A stretch of DNA of 64,000 nucleotides, from contig CAVCEE010000012.1 of the NCBI GenBank assembly GCA_963601185.1, positions 14,664 through 78,663 of the forward strand, written 5' to 3'. Shown in pieces: positions 8,564-15,686 of the stretch. The notes below the pieces were generated by a model that did no database searches, was not told where the DNA came from, and worked only from the letters and a program-made list of their open reading frames with translations. Position numbers and translations under genes: made by a program. The stretch is from Limisoma sp963601185 (lineage in GTDB: Bacteria > Bacteroidota > Bacteroidia > Bacteroidales > Muribaculaceae). Each line of letters starts with the position of its first letter. Positions within the stretch are counted from its first letter, which is position 1.

Positions 8564-9236
8564 AACACTTCTGTCTGCGTTTGTTCTTGCCTTGCCAATG
8601 GCGGTCCCGGCGCAGATTGTCACCGGCAGCCACGGCGAGTGGCGCTACGACGGATGGGAGAGGCTAAAGCCAAAAAACGCAATGGTGCAGTATGCCGGCG
8701 GTATGGGAATGATGTCGTTTGGTGCCGGGTGGGAATATGGCAAAAGGGGAATGTGGAACACTGACGTGCTTGTGGGCTTTCTCCCTCGCAGTTGTTCCGA
8801 CGATTTCCGCCTTACGTTCACGCTGAAGCAGACTTGCGCCCCGTGGAGTGTTGACCTCGGCAAGGGTTTTGCCGTCGAACCTTTTGCGGCGGGACTTTAT
8901 GTGACAACAATCAGTGGTGATGAGTTTTGGCGGAAAGAGCCTGGAAAATATCCAAACCACTACTATAATTTCAGTTCAAAGATGCGTTTTTCGGTATTTC
9001 TCGGACAGGGAGTTACGTTCCATCCTCGCCTTGGCGGCTTGCGCTCGGTGACAGCCTTTTATGAAGTGGGGACAAACGAGTTGTACATCGTCAGCAAGGT
9101 AGGGAACAGTGCAGTGCGTATGAAGGATATGCTGCGCTTCTCCTTTGGTGTGAAAATGCAGATTTGCAAGCCTTACAGCAAGAGACCTTGCCGTAAGGCG
9201 GTTAGTAGACGCTCAGCAACTCCATATCGAAGATGA
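8544..9236 (+). CDS. Exported envelope protein of unknown function
   Basis: The 230-residue protein has a Sec signal peptide (RTLLSAFVLALPMAVPAQ) and a body of alternating aromatic/polar stretches (MMSFGAGWEYG, FAVEPFAAGLYVTTI, RSVTAFYEVGTNELYIV), which suggests a small beta-barrel or beta-rich outer-membrane protein. Its start lies inside the end of the phosphoesterase gene (20-bp overlap), so expression is likely coupled. Its last 35 bases overlap the 3' end of the convergent FKBP gene. The C-terminal tail after about residue 210 is Arg/Lys/Ser-rich and unlike a barrel end. I recognise no named family. Confidence 0.75.
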   Translation: MRLSTIRTLLSAFVLALPMAVPAQIVTGSHGEWRYDGWERLKPKNAMVQYAGGMGMMSFGAGWEYGKRGMWNTDVLVGFLPRSCSDDFRLTFTLKQTCAPWSVDLGKGFAVEPFAAGLYVTTISGDEFWRKEPGKYPNHYYNFSSKMRFSVFLGQGVTFHPRLGGLRSVTAFYEVGTNELYIVSKVGNSAVRMKDMLRFSFGVKMQICKPYSKRPCRKAVSRRSATPYRR

Positions 9237-9600
9237 GGGTAGAGCCGCCAGGAATGCCCGGTTGAGAGATTTTGCCGTATGCCATCTCGGCAGGGATATA
9301 CACTTCCCAGCGGTCGCCGACGTGCATCTGCTGCATAGCGATGCTCCAGCCTACAATAAGGTCGCTGAGACGTGCCGCTAATGGCGCTCCGCCACGGCTA
9401 CTGTCGAAAGTGCGTCCGTTGATGGTGCGCCCAGTGTAGTGGGCGGTAATCACGCTTCGTGCCGACGGCTTGCGTCCGTCTTTCTTTCCGGTTGCAATCA
9501 CTCGGTAGTAGATGCCTTTCGGGAGGGGCATTACTCCGCTTTCCTTGGCTTTATTGACAAGCCATTGGCGGTTTTTCTCGATGTATTCTTGTTTTGCCAT
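9202..9600 (-). CDS. FKBP-type peptidyl-prolyl cis-trans isomerase
   Basis: The 132-residue protein has no signal peptide, so it is probably cytoplasmic. The FKBP fold is clear from HYTGRTINGRTFDSS (about residues 56-70), VGWSIAMQQMHVGDRWEVYIPAEMAYG and the closing GSTLIFDMELLSV. FKBPs speed proline isomerisation during folding. It lies six bases downstream of the YgbA-like gene on the same strand, so both may be one transcript. Its stop overlaps the convergent envelope-protein gene by 35 bp. Confidence 0.93.
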   Translation of the reverse strand: MAKQEYIEKNRQWLVNKAKESGVMPLPKGIYYRVIATGKKDGRKPSARSVITAHYTGRTINGRTFDSSRGGAPLAARLSDLIVGWSIAMQQMHVGDRWEVYIPAEMAYGKISQPGIPGGSTLIFDMELLSVY

Positions 9601-9606
9601 AACGGT

Positions 9607-9897
9607 TTATTCAAAGATGTGCCGCAATGCGGCGATAGGGTGGTGGAAAAGCATCCGTGGTCCGGAGTAGCGCATCACTTCGCGCATGCGGCTGCGCATG
9701 TCGGGCTTGTAGCAGTGTATAGGGCAGCGTTTGCACGATGTCTTGCCGTTGCCGAACTTGCAGCGCGACAGTCGAGCGTGGGCGTAGGTGAGCAGTGCGC
9801 GGCAGTCGTCGCACAGTTCCCGGTTGCCTTCCTTTCTGCGGCAGTATAGTCGTATCATCGATTCGACAATGCGCTTCTCGCGCTCAATCTTTTCCAT
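9607..9897 (-). CDS. YgbA-like nitrous oxide-stimulated promoter family protein
   Basis: The 96-residue protein is basic and Cys-rich: LYCRRKEGNRELCDDCRALLTYAHARLSRC, then CKRCPIHCYKPDMR. This Cys pattern and length match the YgbA family (nitrous oxide-stimulated promoter), a small cytoplasmic family linked to recovery from nitric oxide stress; the cysteines probably bind metal or an iron-sulfur cluster. It is directly upstream of the FKBP gene. No NsrR gene or nitric-oxide detoxification gene is in the window, so the stress link rests on family knowledge alone. Confidence 0.82.
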   Translation of the reverse strand: MEKIEREKRIVESMIRLYCRRKEGNRELCDDCRALLTYAHARLSRCKFGNGKTSCKRCPIHCYKPDMRSRMREVMRYSGPRMLFHHPIAALRHIFE

Positions 9898-9915
9898 CGG
9901 ATTTCGCGTTTGGAT

Positions 9916-9943
9916 ATAAAAAAAGTCGCCTTGAAAAGCGACT
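9916..9943 (-). terminator. Terminator of tRNA-Val
   Basis: A 6-bp stem (9924-9929 with 9938-9943) followed by eight or so Ts on the minus strand, starting a few bases after the tRNA 3' end. Confidence 0.75.
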
Positions 9944-9950
9944 CTTGTGT

Positions 9951-10024
9951 GGGTGTTGAGGGATTCGAACCCCCGACCCTCTGCTTGTAAGGCAGATGCT
10001 CTGAACCAGCTGAGCTAAACACCC
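9951..10024 (-). tRNA. tRNA-Val (anticodon UAC)
   Basis: The reverse complement folds as a 74-base cloverleaf: acceptor GGGTGTT/AACACCC, D-arm AGCTCAGCTGGTTCAGAGC, anticodon stem TCTGC/GCAGA around loop CTTACAA, and T-arm GGGGGTTCGAATCCC. The anticodon TAC reads valine codons. CCA is not encoded. Confidence 0.95.
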
Positions 10025-10182
10025 TTACTTCGGAAAAGCGATGCAAAGATATGGCGAATTTTTTATCCCTCCAAATTTTTCTGCAACTTTTTTCTGAGAA
10101 ATTTTCGCAGGTGATGCTTATCAGCAGATAGTCAGCGAGATAAAAATTGCGAAAAAATTGCAGCATTCGGTTTGTCTCCGTT

Positions 10183-10214
10183 TTTGCATAATTGGCGGAA
10201 AATGTCTACTTTTG
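10183..10214 (+). promoter_or_regulatory. Promoter of purB
   Basis: TTTG (10183-10186), 20 bp spacer, then TACTTTTG (10207-10214) matches the Bacteroidetes -33/-7 consensus. The start codon follows 42 bases later. Confidence 0.75.
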
Positions 10215-10256
10215 CGCATATTCATTGGATATTAACAATCTTAAAAACAAAGCACA

Positions 10257-11600
10257 ATGTCTCTTTCTTCATTGACAGCCATTTCGCCTATTGACGGTCG
10301 CTATCGCAGCAAAGTCGAGGCTTTGGAAAATTATTATTCGGAGTATGCGCTGATTCGCTATCGCGTAAAAGTTGAAATCGAATATTTTATCGCCCTATGT
10401 GAACTCCCGTTGCCGCAACTGAAAGGCGTCGACGCATCGCTTTTCCCTGCCTTGCGCGACATCTACGGCAATTTCTCGGTAGAAGATGCGCAGCGCGTGA
10501 AGGACATCGAGAGTGTGACCAATCACGACGTGAAGGCTGTTGAATACTTCATCAAGGAGCAGTTCGACAAACTCGGCTTGGCTGAGTTCAAGGAGTTTAT
10601 CCACTTCGGACTTACTTCTCAGGACATCAACAACACTTCAGTGCCGATGCTCATCCGCGACTCTATCCACGAAGCCTACCTGCCGCTGCTCGGCGAGATG
10701 ATTGACCTGCTCAATAAGTATGCCGATGAATGGAAGGACATTCCGATGCTTGCCAAGACCCACGGACAGCCGGCTTCGCCTACACGTTTGGGCAAGGAAA
10801 TCCGCGTGTTTGCCTACCGATTGGAGCAGCAGGTGAAACTGTTGAAACAAGTGCCCGTCAGCGGTAAGTTCGGCGGCGCTACTGGTAATTTCAACGCTCA
10901 CCGCGTGTCGTTTCCCGACTACGATTGGCGTGCATTTGCCAAAAAGTTTCTCAACGAGCGTCTCGGCATCGAGCGCGAAGAGTGGACCACACAAATTTCA
11001 AACTACGACAATCTTGCTGCCCTGTTTAACTCGATGGCACGCATCAACACGGTGATGATCGACCTCGACCGCGATATGTGGCAATATATCTCAATGGAGT
11101 ATTTCAAGCAGAAAATCAAGGCAGGGGAGGTAGGCTCTTCGGCGATGCCGCACAAGGTGAACCCAATTGACTTCGAGAATTCGGAAGGCAACCTCGGACT
11201 TGCCAACGCCATCCTCGGACATCTTGCCAATAAGTTGCCGGTGTCACGTCTACAGCGCGACCTCACCGACTCTACTGTACTTCGCAATGTTGGCGTGCCT
11301 TTGGCTCACATGCTCATCGCTCTCCACAGCACGCTGAAGGGTCTGCACAAACTGCTGCTCAACGAGTCGGCAATCAGCCGCGACCTCGACAATATGTGGA
11401 ATGTCGTTGCTGAAGCAATCCAGACCATTCTGCGCCGCGAGGGCTACGAGAAGCCTTACGAGACTCTGAAGGCTCTCACCCGTACCAACGAGAAGGTGAA
11501 CGGCGAGAGCATAGCCCGGTTTATCGACACTCTCAACGTTGGCGATGCGGTGAAGGAGGAACTTAAAGCCATCACGCCACACAACTACACTGGTTTCTAA
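10257..11600 (+). CDS. purB: Adenylosuccinate lyase
   Basis: The 447-residue protein matches the longer PurB type (447-456 residues). Signature features include HFGLTSQDINNT near residue 120, KTHGQPASPTRLGKE near 168 with the catalytic His, and the fumarase/lyase signature GSSAMPHKVNPIDFEN near 296. PurB cleaves succinyl-AICAR and adenylosuccinate, releasing fumarate in two steps of purine synthesis. It acts in the cytoplasm as a tetramer. A consensus promoter precedes it and a 16-bp inverted repeat follows, so it seems monocistronic. Confidence 0.97.
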   Translation: MSLSSLTAISPIDGRYRSKVEALENYYSEYALIRYRVKVEIEYFIALCELPLPQLKGVDASLFPALRDIYGNFSVEDAQRVKDIESVTNHDVKAVEYFIKEQFDKLGLAEFKEFIHFGLTSQDINNTSVPMLIRDSIHEAYLPLLGEMIDLLNKYADEWKDIPMLAKTHGQPASPTRLGKEIRVFAYRLEQQVKLLKQVPVSGKFGGATGNFNAHRVSFPDYDWRAFAKKFLNERLGIEREEWTTQISNYDNLAALFNSMARINTVMIDLDRDMWQYISMEYFKQKIKAGEVGSSAMPHKVNPIDFENSEGNLGLANAILGHLANKLPVSRLQRDLTDSTVLRNVGVPLAHMLIALHSTLKGLHKLLLNESAISRDLDNMWNVVAEAIQTILRREGYEKPYETLKALTRTNEKVNGESIARFIDTLNVGDAVKEELKAITPHNYTGF

Positions 11601-11614
11601 AACAGTAGTCTATA

Positions 11615-11669
11615 GTGCACAATTAAAAAGAATGTTAAAAACAACAAACCTTTTTAATTGTGCACTTTT
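11615..11669 (+). terminator. Long inverted repeat downstream of purB
   Basis: A perfect 16-bp inverted repeat (11615-11630 with 11650-11665) around a 19-base A-rich loop, followed by TTTT. It starts 15 bases after the purB stop and probably ends its transcript. The stem is AT-rich in its inner half. Confidence 0.7.
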
Positions 11670-11829
11670 CAGTTTGGAAAAAATAACGTTACTTTGTCAA
11701 TGGAATTATGAATTAATTTGTTTGTTAAGATCTACAAGTCTAAGAAAGATTAAATCATTGACCAATAGCATATTTTAGTAAATAAAACGCCGAGAGGCAG
11801 TATGTGAAAAATTAATAATTAGTTTTACT

Positions 11830-13296
11830 ATGGAAGAGAACAAGAAGCCGAAAAGAAGAAGAATCGGTGAATCTCAGGAAATGGGTGCTGAAAACGGGCA
11901 CTTTGAAAAAGTTACTTACAGTCCGAAAGCGGCATTCGTGTCGAGCGATGCCACTCCGGCTCAGTCAACGTCGGACGACAATGGTAGCGATGCGACCGCA
12001 CGTCAGGATTACCACAAACCAAGTTACAATTCAGGCAACTACAACAACTACGACAACAATTATCGCCAGGGCGGCTACAACAATCGCCAAGGTGGCTATA
12101 ATAATCGTCAAGGTGGCTACAATAACAATCGTCAGGGCGGTTATAACAACCGTCAAGGCGGCTACAACAACAACCGTCAGGGCGGCTACAACAACCGCCA
12201 AGGTGGCTACAACAACTACAATAACCAGCAGGAGGGCGGCTATCAGCAGGGTGGCTACAACAACCGCGGTTATCAGCAGGAAGGTGGTTACCAGCAAGAG
12301 GGCGGTTACAACAACAACCGCCAAGGTGGCTACAACAACAATCGTCAGGGTGGCTACAATAATAATCGTCAAGGCGGCTATAACAACAACCGTCAAGGCG
12401 GCTATAACAACAACCGTCAGGGCGGCTACAACAACAACCGTCAGGGTGGCTACAATAACAACAATCGCCAAGGCGGCTACAACAACCGTCCGGGCGCAAG
12501 TTTCAACCGTCAAGGCGGACAACGCTTCACTCCGCGTCCAAAGCAGATTATCTACGACGTACCTGAGGTTGATCCGAACGAAGAAGTACGCTTGAACAAG
12601 TTTATGGCGAATGCCGGTATCTGCTCGCGCCGCGAGGCTGACGAACTGATACAGCAGGGTCTCGTAAAGGTCAACGGCAATGCGGTGACCGAACTCGGAA
12701 CAAAGATCAAGCACGATGATGTGGTTGAATACAACGACAAGGTGGTTACACTCGAAAACAAGTGTTACATCCTTCTCAACAAGCCGAAGGACTGCGTGAC
12801 TACGAGCGATGACCCAGACGGACGTCTTACCGTTATGGACATCGTGAAGAATGCCTGCAAGGAGCGTATTTATCCTGTAGGTCGTCTGGACCGCAACACG
12901 ACTGGTGTGCTCTTGCTCACCAACGACGGTGACCTCGCTTCAAAACTTACTCACCCTAAGTTCGTGAAGAAAAAAATCTATCAGGTGTGGACCGACAAGG
13001 ACATCGCAGAGGACGATATGCAGCAACTTGCTGACGGCATCGAACTCGACGACGGACCAATCCACGCTGACGCCATCAGTTATGTCAACGACCACGACAA
13101 AAACCAGGCTGGCATCGAAATCCACTCAGGACGTAACCGTATCGTGCGCCGTATGTTTGAGTCGTTGGGCTATCGCGTGACTAAACTCGATCGCGTGTAC
13201 TTCGCAGGTCTCACCAAGAAGAACTTGCCTCGCGGCCGCTGGCGTTACCTCACTCAGGAGGAAGTGAACTTCCTGAAACAGGGCTCTTTTGAATAA
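11830..13296 (+). CDS. RluB/RsuA-family pseudouridine synthase with Gly-Tyr-Asn-Arg-Gln repeat N-terminus
   Basis: The 488-residue protein has three parts. Residues 1-70 are charged, then polar. Residues about 78-224 are about fifteen imperfect RQGGYNN(N) units, a low-complexity, probably disordered, positively charged region. From about 252 comes an S4 RNA-binding domain (LNKFMANAGICSRREADELI), then the RsuA/RluB/E/F catalytic domain with VGRLDRNTTG, catalytic Asp354, and RNRIVRRMFESLGY. The enzyme should convert a uridine in ribosomal RNA (RluB-type, 23S) to pseudouridine. The tail likely contacts RNA or drives condensation, by analogy with RGG/FUS-type sequences. The asnS gene follows 34 bases later. 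Confidence 0.9.
   Translation: MEENKKPKRRRIGESQEMGAENGHFEKVTYSPKAAFVSSDATPAQSTSDDNGSDATARQDYHKPSYNSGNYNNYDNNYRQGGYNNRQGGYNNRQGGYNNNRQGGYNNRQGGYNNNRQGGYNNRQGGYNNYNNQQEGGYQQGGYNNRGYQQEGGYQQEGGYNNNRQGGYNNNRQGGYNNNRQGGYNNNRQGGYNNNRQGGYNNNRQGGYNNNNRQGGYNNRPGASFNRQGGQRFTPRPKQIIYDVPEVDPNEEVRLNKFMANAGICSRREADELIQQGLVKVNGNAVTELGTKIKHDDVVEYNDKVVTLENKCYILLNKPKDCVTTSDDPDGRLTVMDIVKNACKERIYPVGRLDRNTTGVLLLTNDGDLASKLTHPKFVKKKIYQVWTDKDIAEDDMQQLADGIELDDGPIHADAISYVNDHDKNQAGIEIHSGRNRIVRRMFESLGYRVTKLDRVYFAGLTKKNLPRGRWRYLTQEEVNFLKQGSFE
12061..12500 (+). repeat. In-frame tandem repeat coding (N)NRQGGY units
   Basis: Roughly 440 bases of imperfect tandem units of 21-24 bases encode NRQGGYN(N). Synonymous variation (cgc/cgt, ggc/ggt, caa/cag) shows that the amino-acid pattern, not just recent DNA slippage, is kept. 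The array may change length by recombination. Confidence 0.9.
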
Positions 13297-13330
13297 CAGT
13301 TATTGGAAACGCTGATAATAAAAACAGAAA

Positions 13331-14719
13331 ATGAAACGTACAAAAATATCAGAAATCTGGGCTCCTGAACTGATAGGAACCGACGTATGCGTAAAAGGCT
13401 GGGTGCGTACCCGCCGTGGCAACAAGCACGTGCAGTTTGTTGCGCTCAACGACGGTTCTACTATCAAGAACCTTCAGATTGTCTTCGACATGGAGAAGTT
13501 CTCCGACGAGCAGTTGAAACCTATCACGACCGGTGCAAGCATCCACGTTGAGGGAAAATTGGTCGAGTCGCAGGGCAAAGGCCAGGCAGCGGAAGTTCAG
13601 GCAGAAACACTCGAAATCTACGGCACTGCCGATCCTGAAACATATCCTTTGCAGAAGAAGGGTCACACGTTGGAATTCCTTCGTGAAAAGGCTCACCTCC
13701 GTCCGCGCACCAACACATTCGGTGCTGTGCTCCGCATCCGCCACACGTTGGCTTATGCTATCCACAAATTCTTCAACGACAGAGGTTTCTTCTATCTCAA
13801 CACTCCGCTCATCACTTCGAGCGACTGTGAGGGTGCCGGTGCGATGTTCCAGGTGACTACGCTCAACCTCAACGACCTCCCTAAGGGCGAGGACGGAAAG
13901 GTGGACTACTCCAACGATTTCTTTGGCAAGCCGGCGAGCCTTACCGTTTCCGGACAACTTGAAGGCGAACTTGGAGCAACGGCTCTCGGTGCAATCTACA
14001 CGTTCGGCCCTACTTTCCGTGCTGAAAATTCCAACACTCCACGCCATTTGTCGGAGTTTTGGATGATTGAGCCTGAGGTCGCTTTCAACGACATCAACGA
14101 CAATATGGAACTGGCAGAGGACTTCATCAAGTACTGCGTGAACTACGCTCTTGAGAATGCTGCCGACGACATCGAGTTCCTTGCCAAGATGTACGACGAA
14201 GACCTTGTTGAGCGACTCAAATCGGTTGTCAACACTGAGTTCGTGCGCCTCACCTACACTGAGGGCGTGAAAATCCTCGAGGAGTCGGGTCACAAATTTG
14301 AATTCCCTGTTTATTGGGGTGCTGACCTCCAGAGCGAGCACGAGCGTTTCCTCGTTGAGGAGCATTTCAAGAAGCCGGTTATCCTTACCGACTATCCGAA
14401 GGAGATTAAGGCATTCTATATGAAGCAGAATGAAGACGGTAAGACCGTGCGCGCTATGGATGTGCTTTTCCCGAAAATCGGCGAGATTATCGGCGGATCG
14501 GAGCGAGAGGAAAGTTACGAGAAACTCAACCAGCGCATCGAAGAACTCGGTATTCCGATGAAGGATATGTGGTGGTATCTCGACACACGTCGCTTCGGCA
14601 CTGTGCCTCACTCAGGTTTCGGACTCGGCTTCGAGCGCCTTGTGCTGTTTGTAACGGGTATGACTAACATCCGTGACGTCATTGCGTTCCCACGCACACC
14701 GGGCAACTGCGAATTCTAA
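13331..14719 (+). CDS. asnS: Asparaginyl-tRNA synthetase
   Basis: The 462-residue class II synthetase has an N-terminal OB anticodon-binding domain (about residues 15-110; VCVKGWVRTRRGNKHVQFVALNDG) and a catalytic core with motif 2 around FRAENSNTPRHLSEFWMIEPE near 235 and motif 3 GFGLGFERLV near 436. The catalytic pocket and TLNLNDLPKG insertion fit AsnRS rather than AspRS. It charges tRNA-Asn in the cytoplasm. It follows the pseudouridine-synthase gene by 34 bases and may share its transcript; a hairpin terminator follows. Confidence 0.96.
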   Translation: MKRTKISEIWAPELIGTDVCVKGWVRTRRGNKHVQFVALNDGSTIKNLQIVFDMEKFSDEQLKPITTGASIHVEGKLVESQGKGQAAEVQAETLEIYGTADPETYPLQKKGHTLEFLREKAHLRPRTNTFGAVLRIRHTLAYAIHKFFNDRGFFYLNTPLITSSDCEGAGAMFQVTTLNLNDLPKGEDGKVDYSNDFFGKPASLTVSGQLEGELGATALGAIYTFGPTFRAENSNTPRHLSEFWMIEPEVAFNDINDNMELAEDFIKYCVNYALENAADDIEFLAKMYDEDLVERLKSVVNTEFVRLTYTEGVKILEESGHKFEFPVYWGADLQSEHERFLVEEHFKKPVILTDYPKEIKAFYMKQNEDGKTVRAMDVLFPKIGEIIGGSEREESYEKLNQRIEELGIPMKDMWWYLDTRRFGTVPHSGFGLGFERLVLFVTGMTNIRDVIAFPRTPGNCEF

Positions 14720-14739
14720 AAAACAAGTATAAACTATGC

Positions 14740-14786
14740 AACAGGACCTATTCACTGGCGAGAGCCTCGGATTGGTCCTGTTTTGC
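14740..14786 (+). terminator. Hairpin between asnS and mscL
   Basis: A 9-bp perfect stem (14740-14748 with 14774-14782) around a 25-base loop, ending in TTTT. It lies 20 bases after asnS and probably ends its transcript, perhaps partially. A 25-codon frame (14736-14813) spans it and overlaps the mscL start; I do not call it as a gene. Confidence 0.6.
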
Positions 14787-14805
14787 CTTAAAACAAAAAA
14801 CACAA

Positions 14806-15240
14806 ATGGGTAAATCTAAATTTCTTCAAGACTTCAAGGCTTTTGCTATGCGTGGCAATGTAGTCGACATGGCTGTCGGTGTGATCATCGGCGGTGCTTT
14901 CGGTAAAATCATCTCGTCGGTCGTTGCCGACATCATTATGCCTCCGCTTGGACTCATCATTGGTGGCGTTAACTTCACTGACCTTAAGTGGGAGATGAAA
15001 GCGGCTGCCGACGGTCAGGAAGCCGTGACGCTAAACTATGGCAACTTCCTTCAGACGGCATTCGACTTCATAATCATCGCATTCAGCATCTTCCTTTTCA
15101 TCAAACTCATATCCAAGTTGGCGCATAAGAAAGAGGAAGAGCCTGCTCCAGAGCCGGCACCGGAACCAAGCAAGGAAGAAGTGTTGCTCACTGAAATCCG
15201 CGACCTGCTCAAACAGCAGAACGAGAAAAGCGGCAAATAG
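14806..15240 (+). CDS. mscL: Large-conductance mechanosensitive channel MscL
   Basis: The 144-residue protein carries the MscL signature at the N-terminus (FKAFAMRGNVVDMAVGVIIGGAFG, residues 10-33, split here only for naming). TM1 covers roughly residues 18-45 and TM2 (FDFIIIAFSIFLFIKLI) about 85-105. A Pro/Glu-rich tail and a short C-terminal helix (LLTEIRDLLKQQ) form the usual cytoplasmic bundle. MscL opens under membrane tension to release solutes during osmotic downshock. It is followed by tRNA-Pro with its own promoter. Confidence 0.96.
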   Translation: MGKSKFLQDFKAFAMRGNVVDMAVGVIIGGAFGKIISSVVADIIMPPLGLIIGGVNFTDLKWEMKAAADGQEAVTLNYGNFLQTAFDFIIIAFSIFLFIKLISKLAHKKEEEPAPEPAPEPSKEEVLLTEIRDLLKQQNEKSGK

Positions 15241-15275
15241 CGAAAAAAACATTTGAAAAAAATAGGCCAAAAGTG

Positions 15276-15305
15276 TTGCGAAATCGAGAAAAGTAAGTAA
15301 CTTTG
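15276..15305 (+). promoter_or_regulatory. Promoter of tRNA-Pro
   Basis: TTG (15276-15278), 19 bp, TAACTTTG (15298-15305), ending 17 bases before the tRNA 5' end. Confidence 0.8.
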
Positions 15306-15322
15306 CATTCGATTTACGGAAT

Positions 15323-15396
15323 CGGGGTGTAGCACAGTTGGCTAGCGCGCCACGTTCGGGACGTGGAGGTCGGAAGTTCGAGTCTTCTCACCCCGA
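15323..15396 (+). tRNA. tRNA-Pro (anticodon CGG)
   Basis: A 74-base cloverleaf: acceptor CGGGGTG/CACCCCG, anticodon stem CCACG/CGTGG around loop TTCGGGA, T-arm GGAAGTTCGAGTCTTC. Anticodon CGG reads the proline codon CCG. CCA is not encoded. Confidence 0.95.
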
Positions 15397-15399
15397 CAA

Positions 15400-15448
15400 A
15401 ATGAGGCTTAAAAGATTGTACGGCAATCGTTTGAGCCTCATTTTTTTT
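15400..15448 (+). terminator. Terminator of tRNA-Pro
   Basis: AATGAGGCT (15400-15408) pairs with AGCCTCATT (15434-15442), followed by a run of eight Ts. Confidence 0.85.
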
Positions 15449-15686
15449 GATTTGCACTGATTCGGAATTCTAAGATTCCAAATGGGGTTCAGACGAGAAT
15501 TGTTCGTGCGTCGGTATTTTAACACTTGGGATGTTGCGCAATTCTCGGATTTTGTTTAATTTCGCAAGCGAACAAGGCAAATTCTTAATTTATTTTTGTA
15601 TCAATAATTTAAAAATTGCAAAGAGGGTACGACAAGAAATGTCGAAAGGGAAATTTTAGCAAATAATTGAATTGAATCATAACCGG
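15449..15686 (+). other. Noncoding region before the CapD-type gene
   Basis: About 240 bases without a gene. TATTTTTG (15591-15598) is a possible -7 box without a clear -33 partner, which would give a leader of about 80 bases. Nothing else was recognised. Confidence 0.4.

Noticed and set aside
9855..10166. Minus-strand frame across tRNA-Val
   Set aside because: It reads through a complete tRNA and its terminator.
12031..12714. Minus-strand Val/Ala-rich frame over the repeat region
   Set aside because: Its pattern is only the complement of the RQGGYNN repeats.
14736..14813. 25-codon frame between asnS and mscL
   Set aside because: It is built on the terminator stem and overlaps the mscL start; no promoter or peptide features. 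Possible leader peptide but unsupported.
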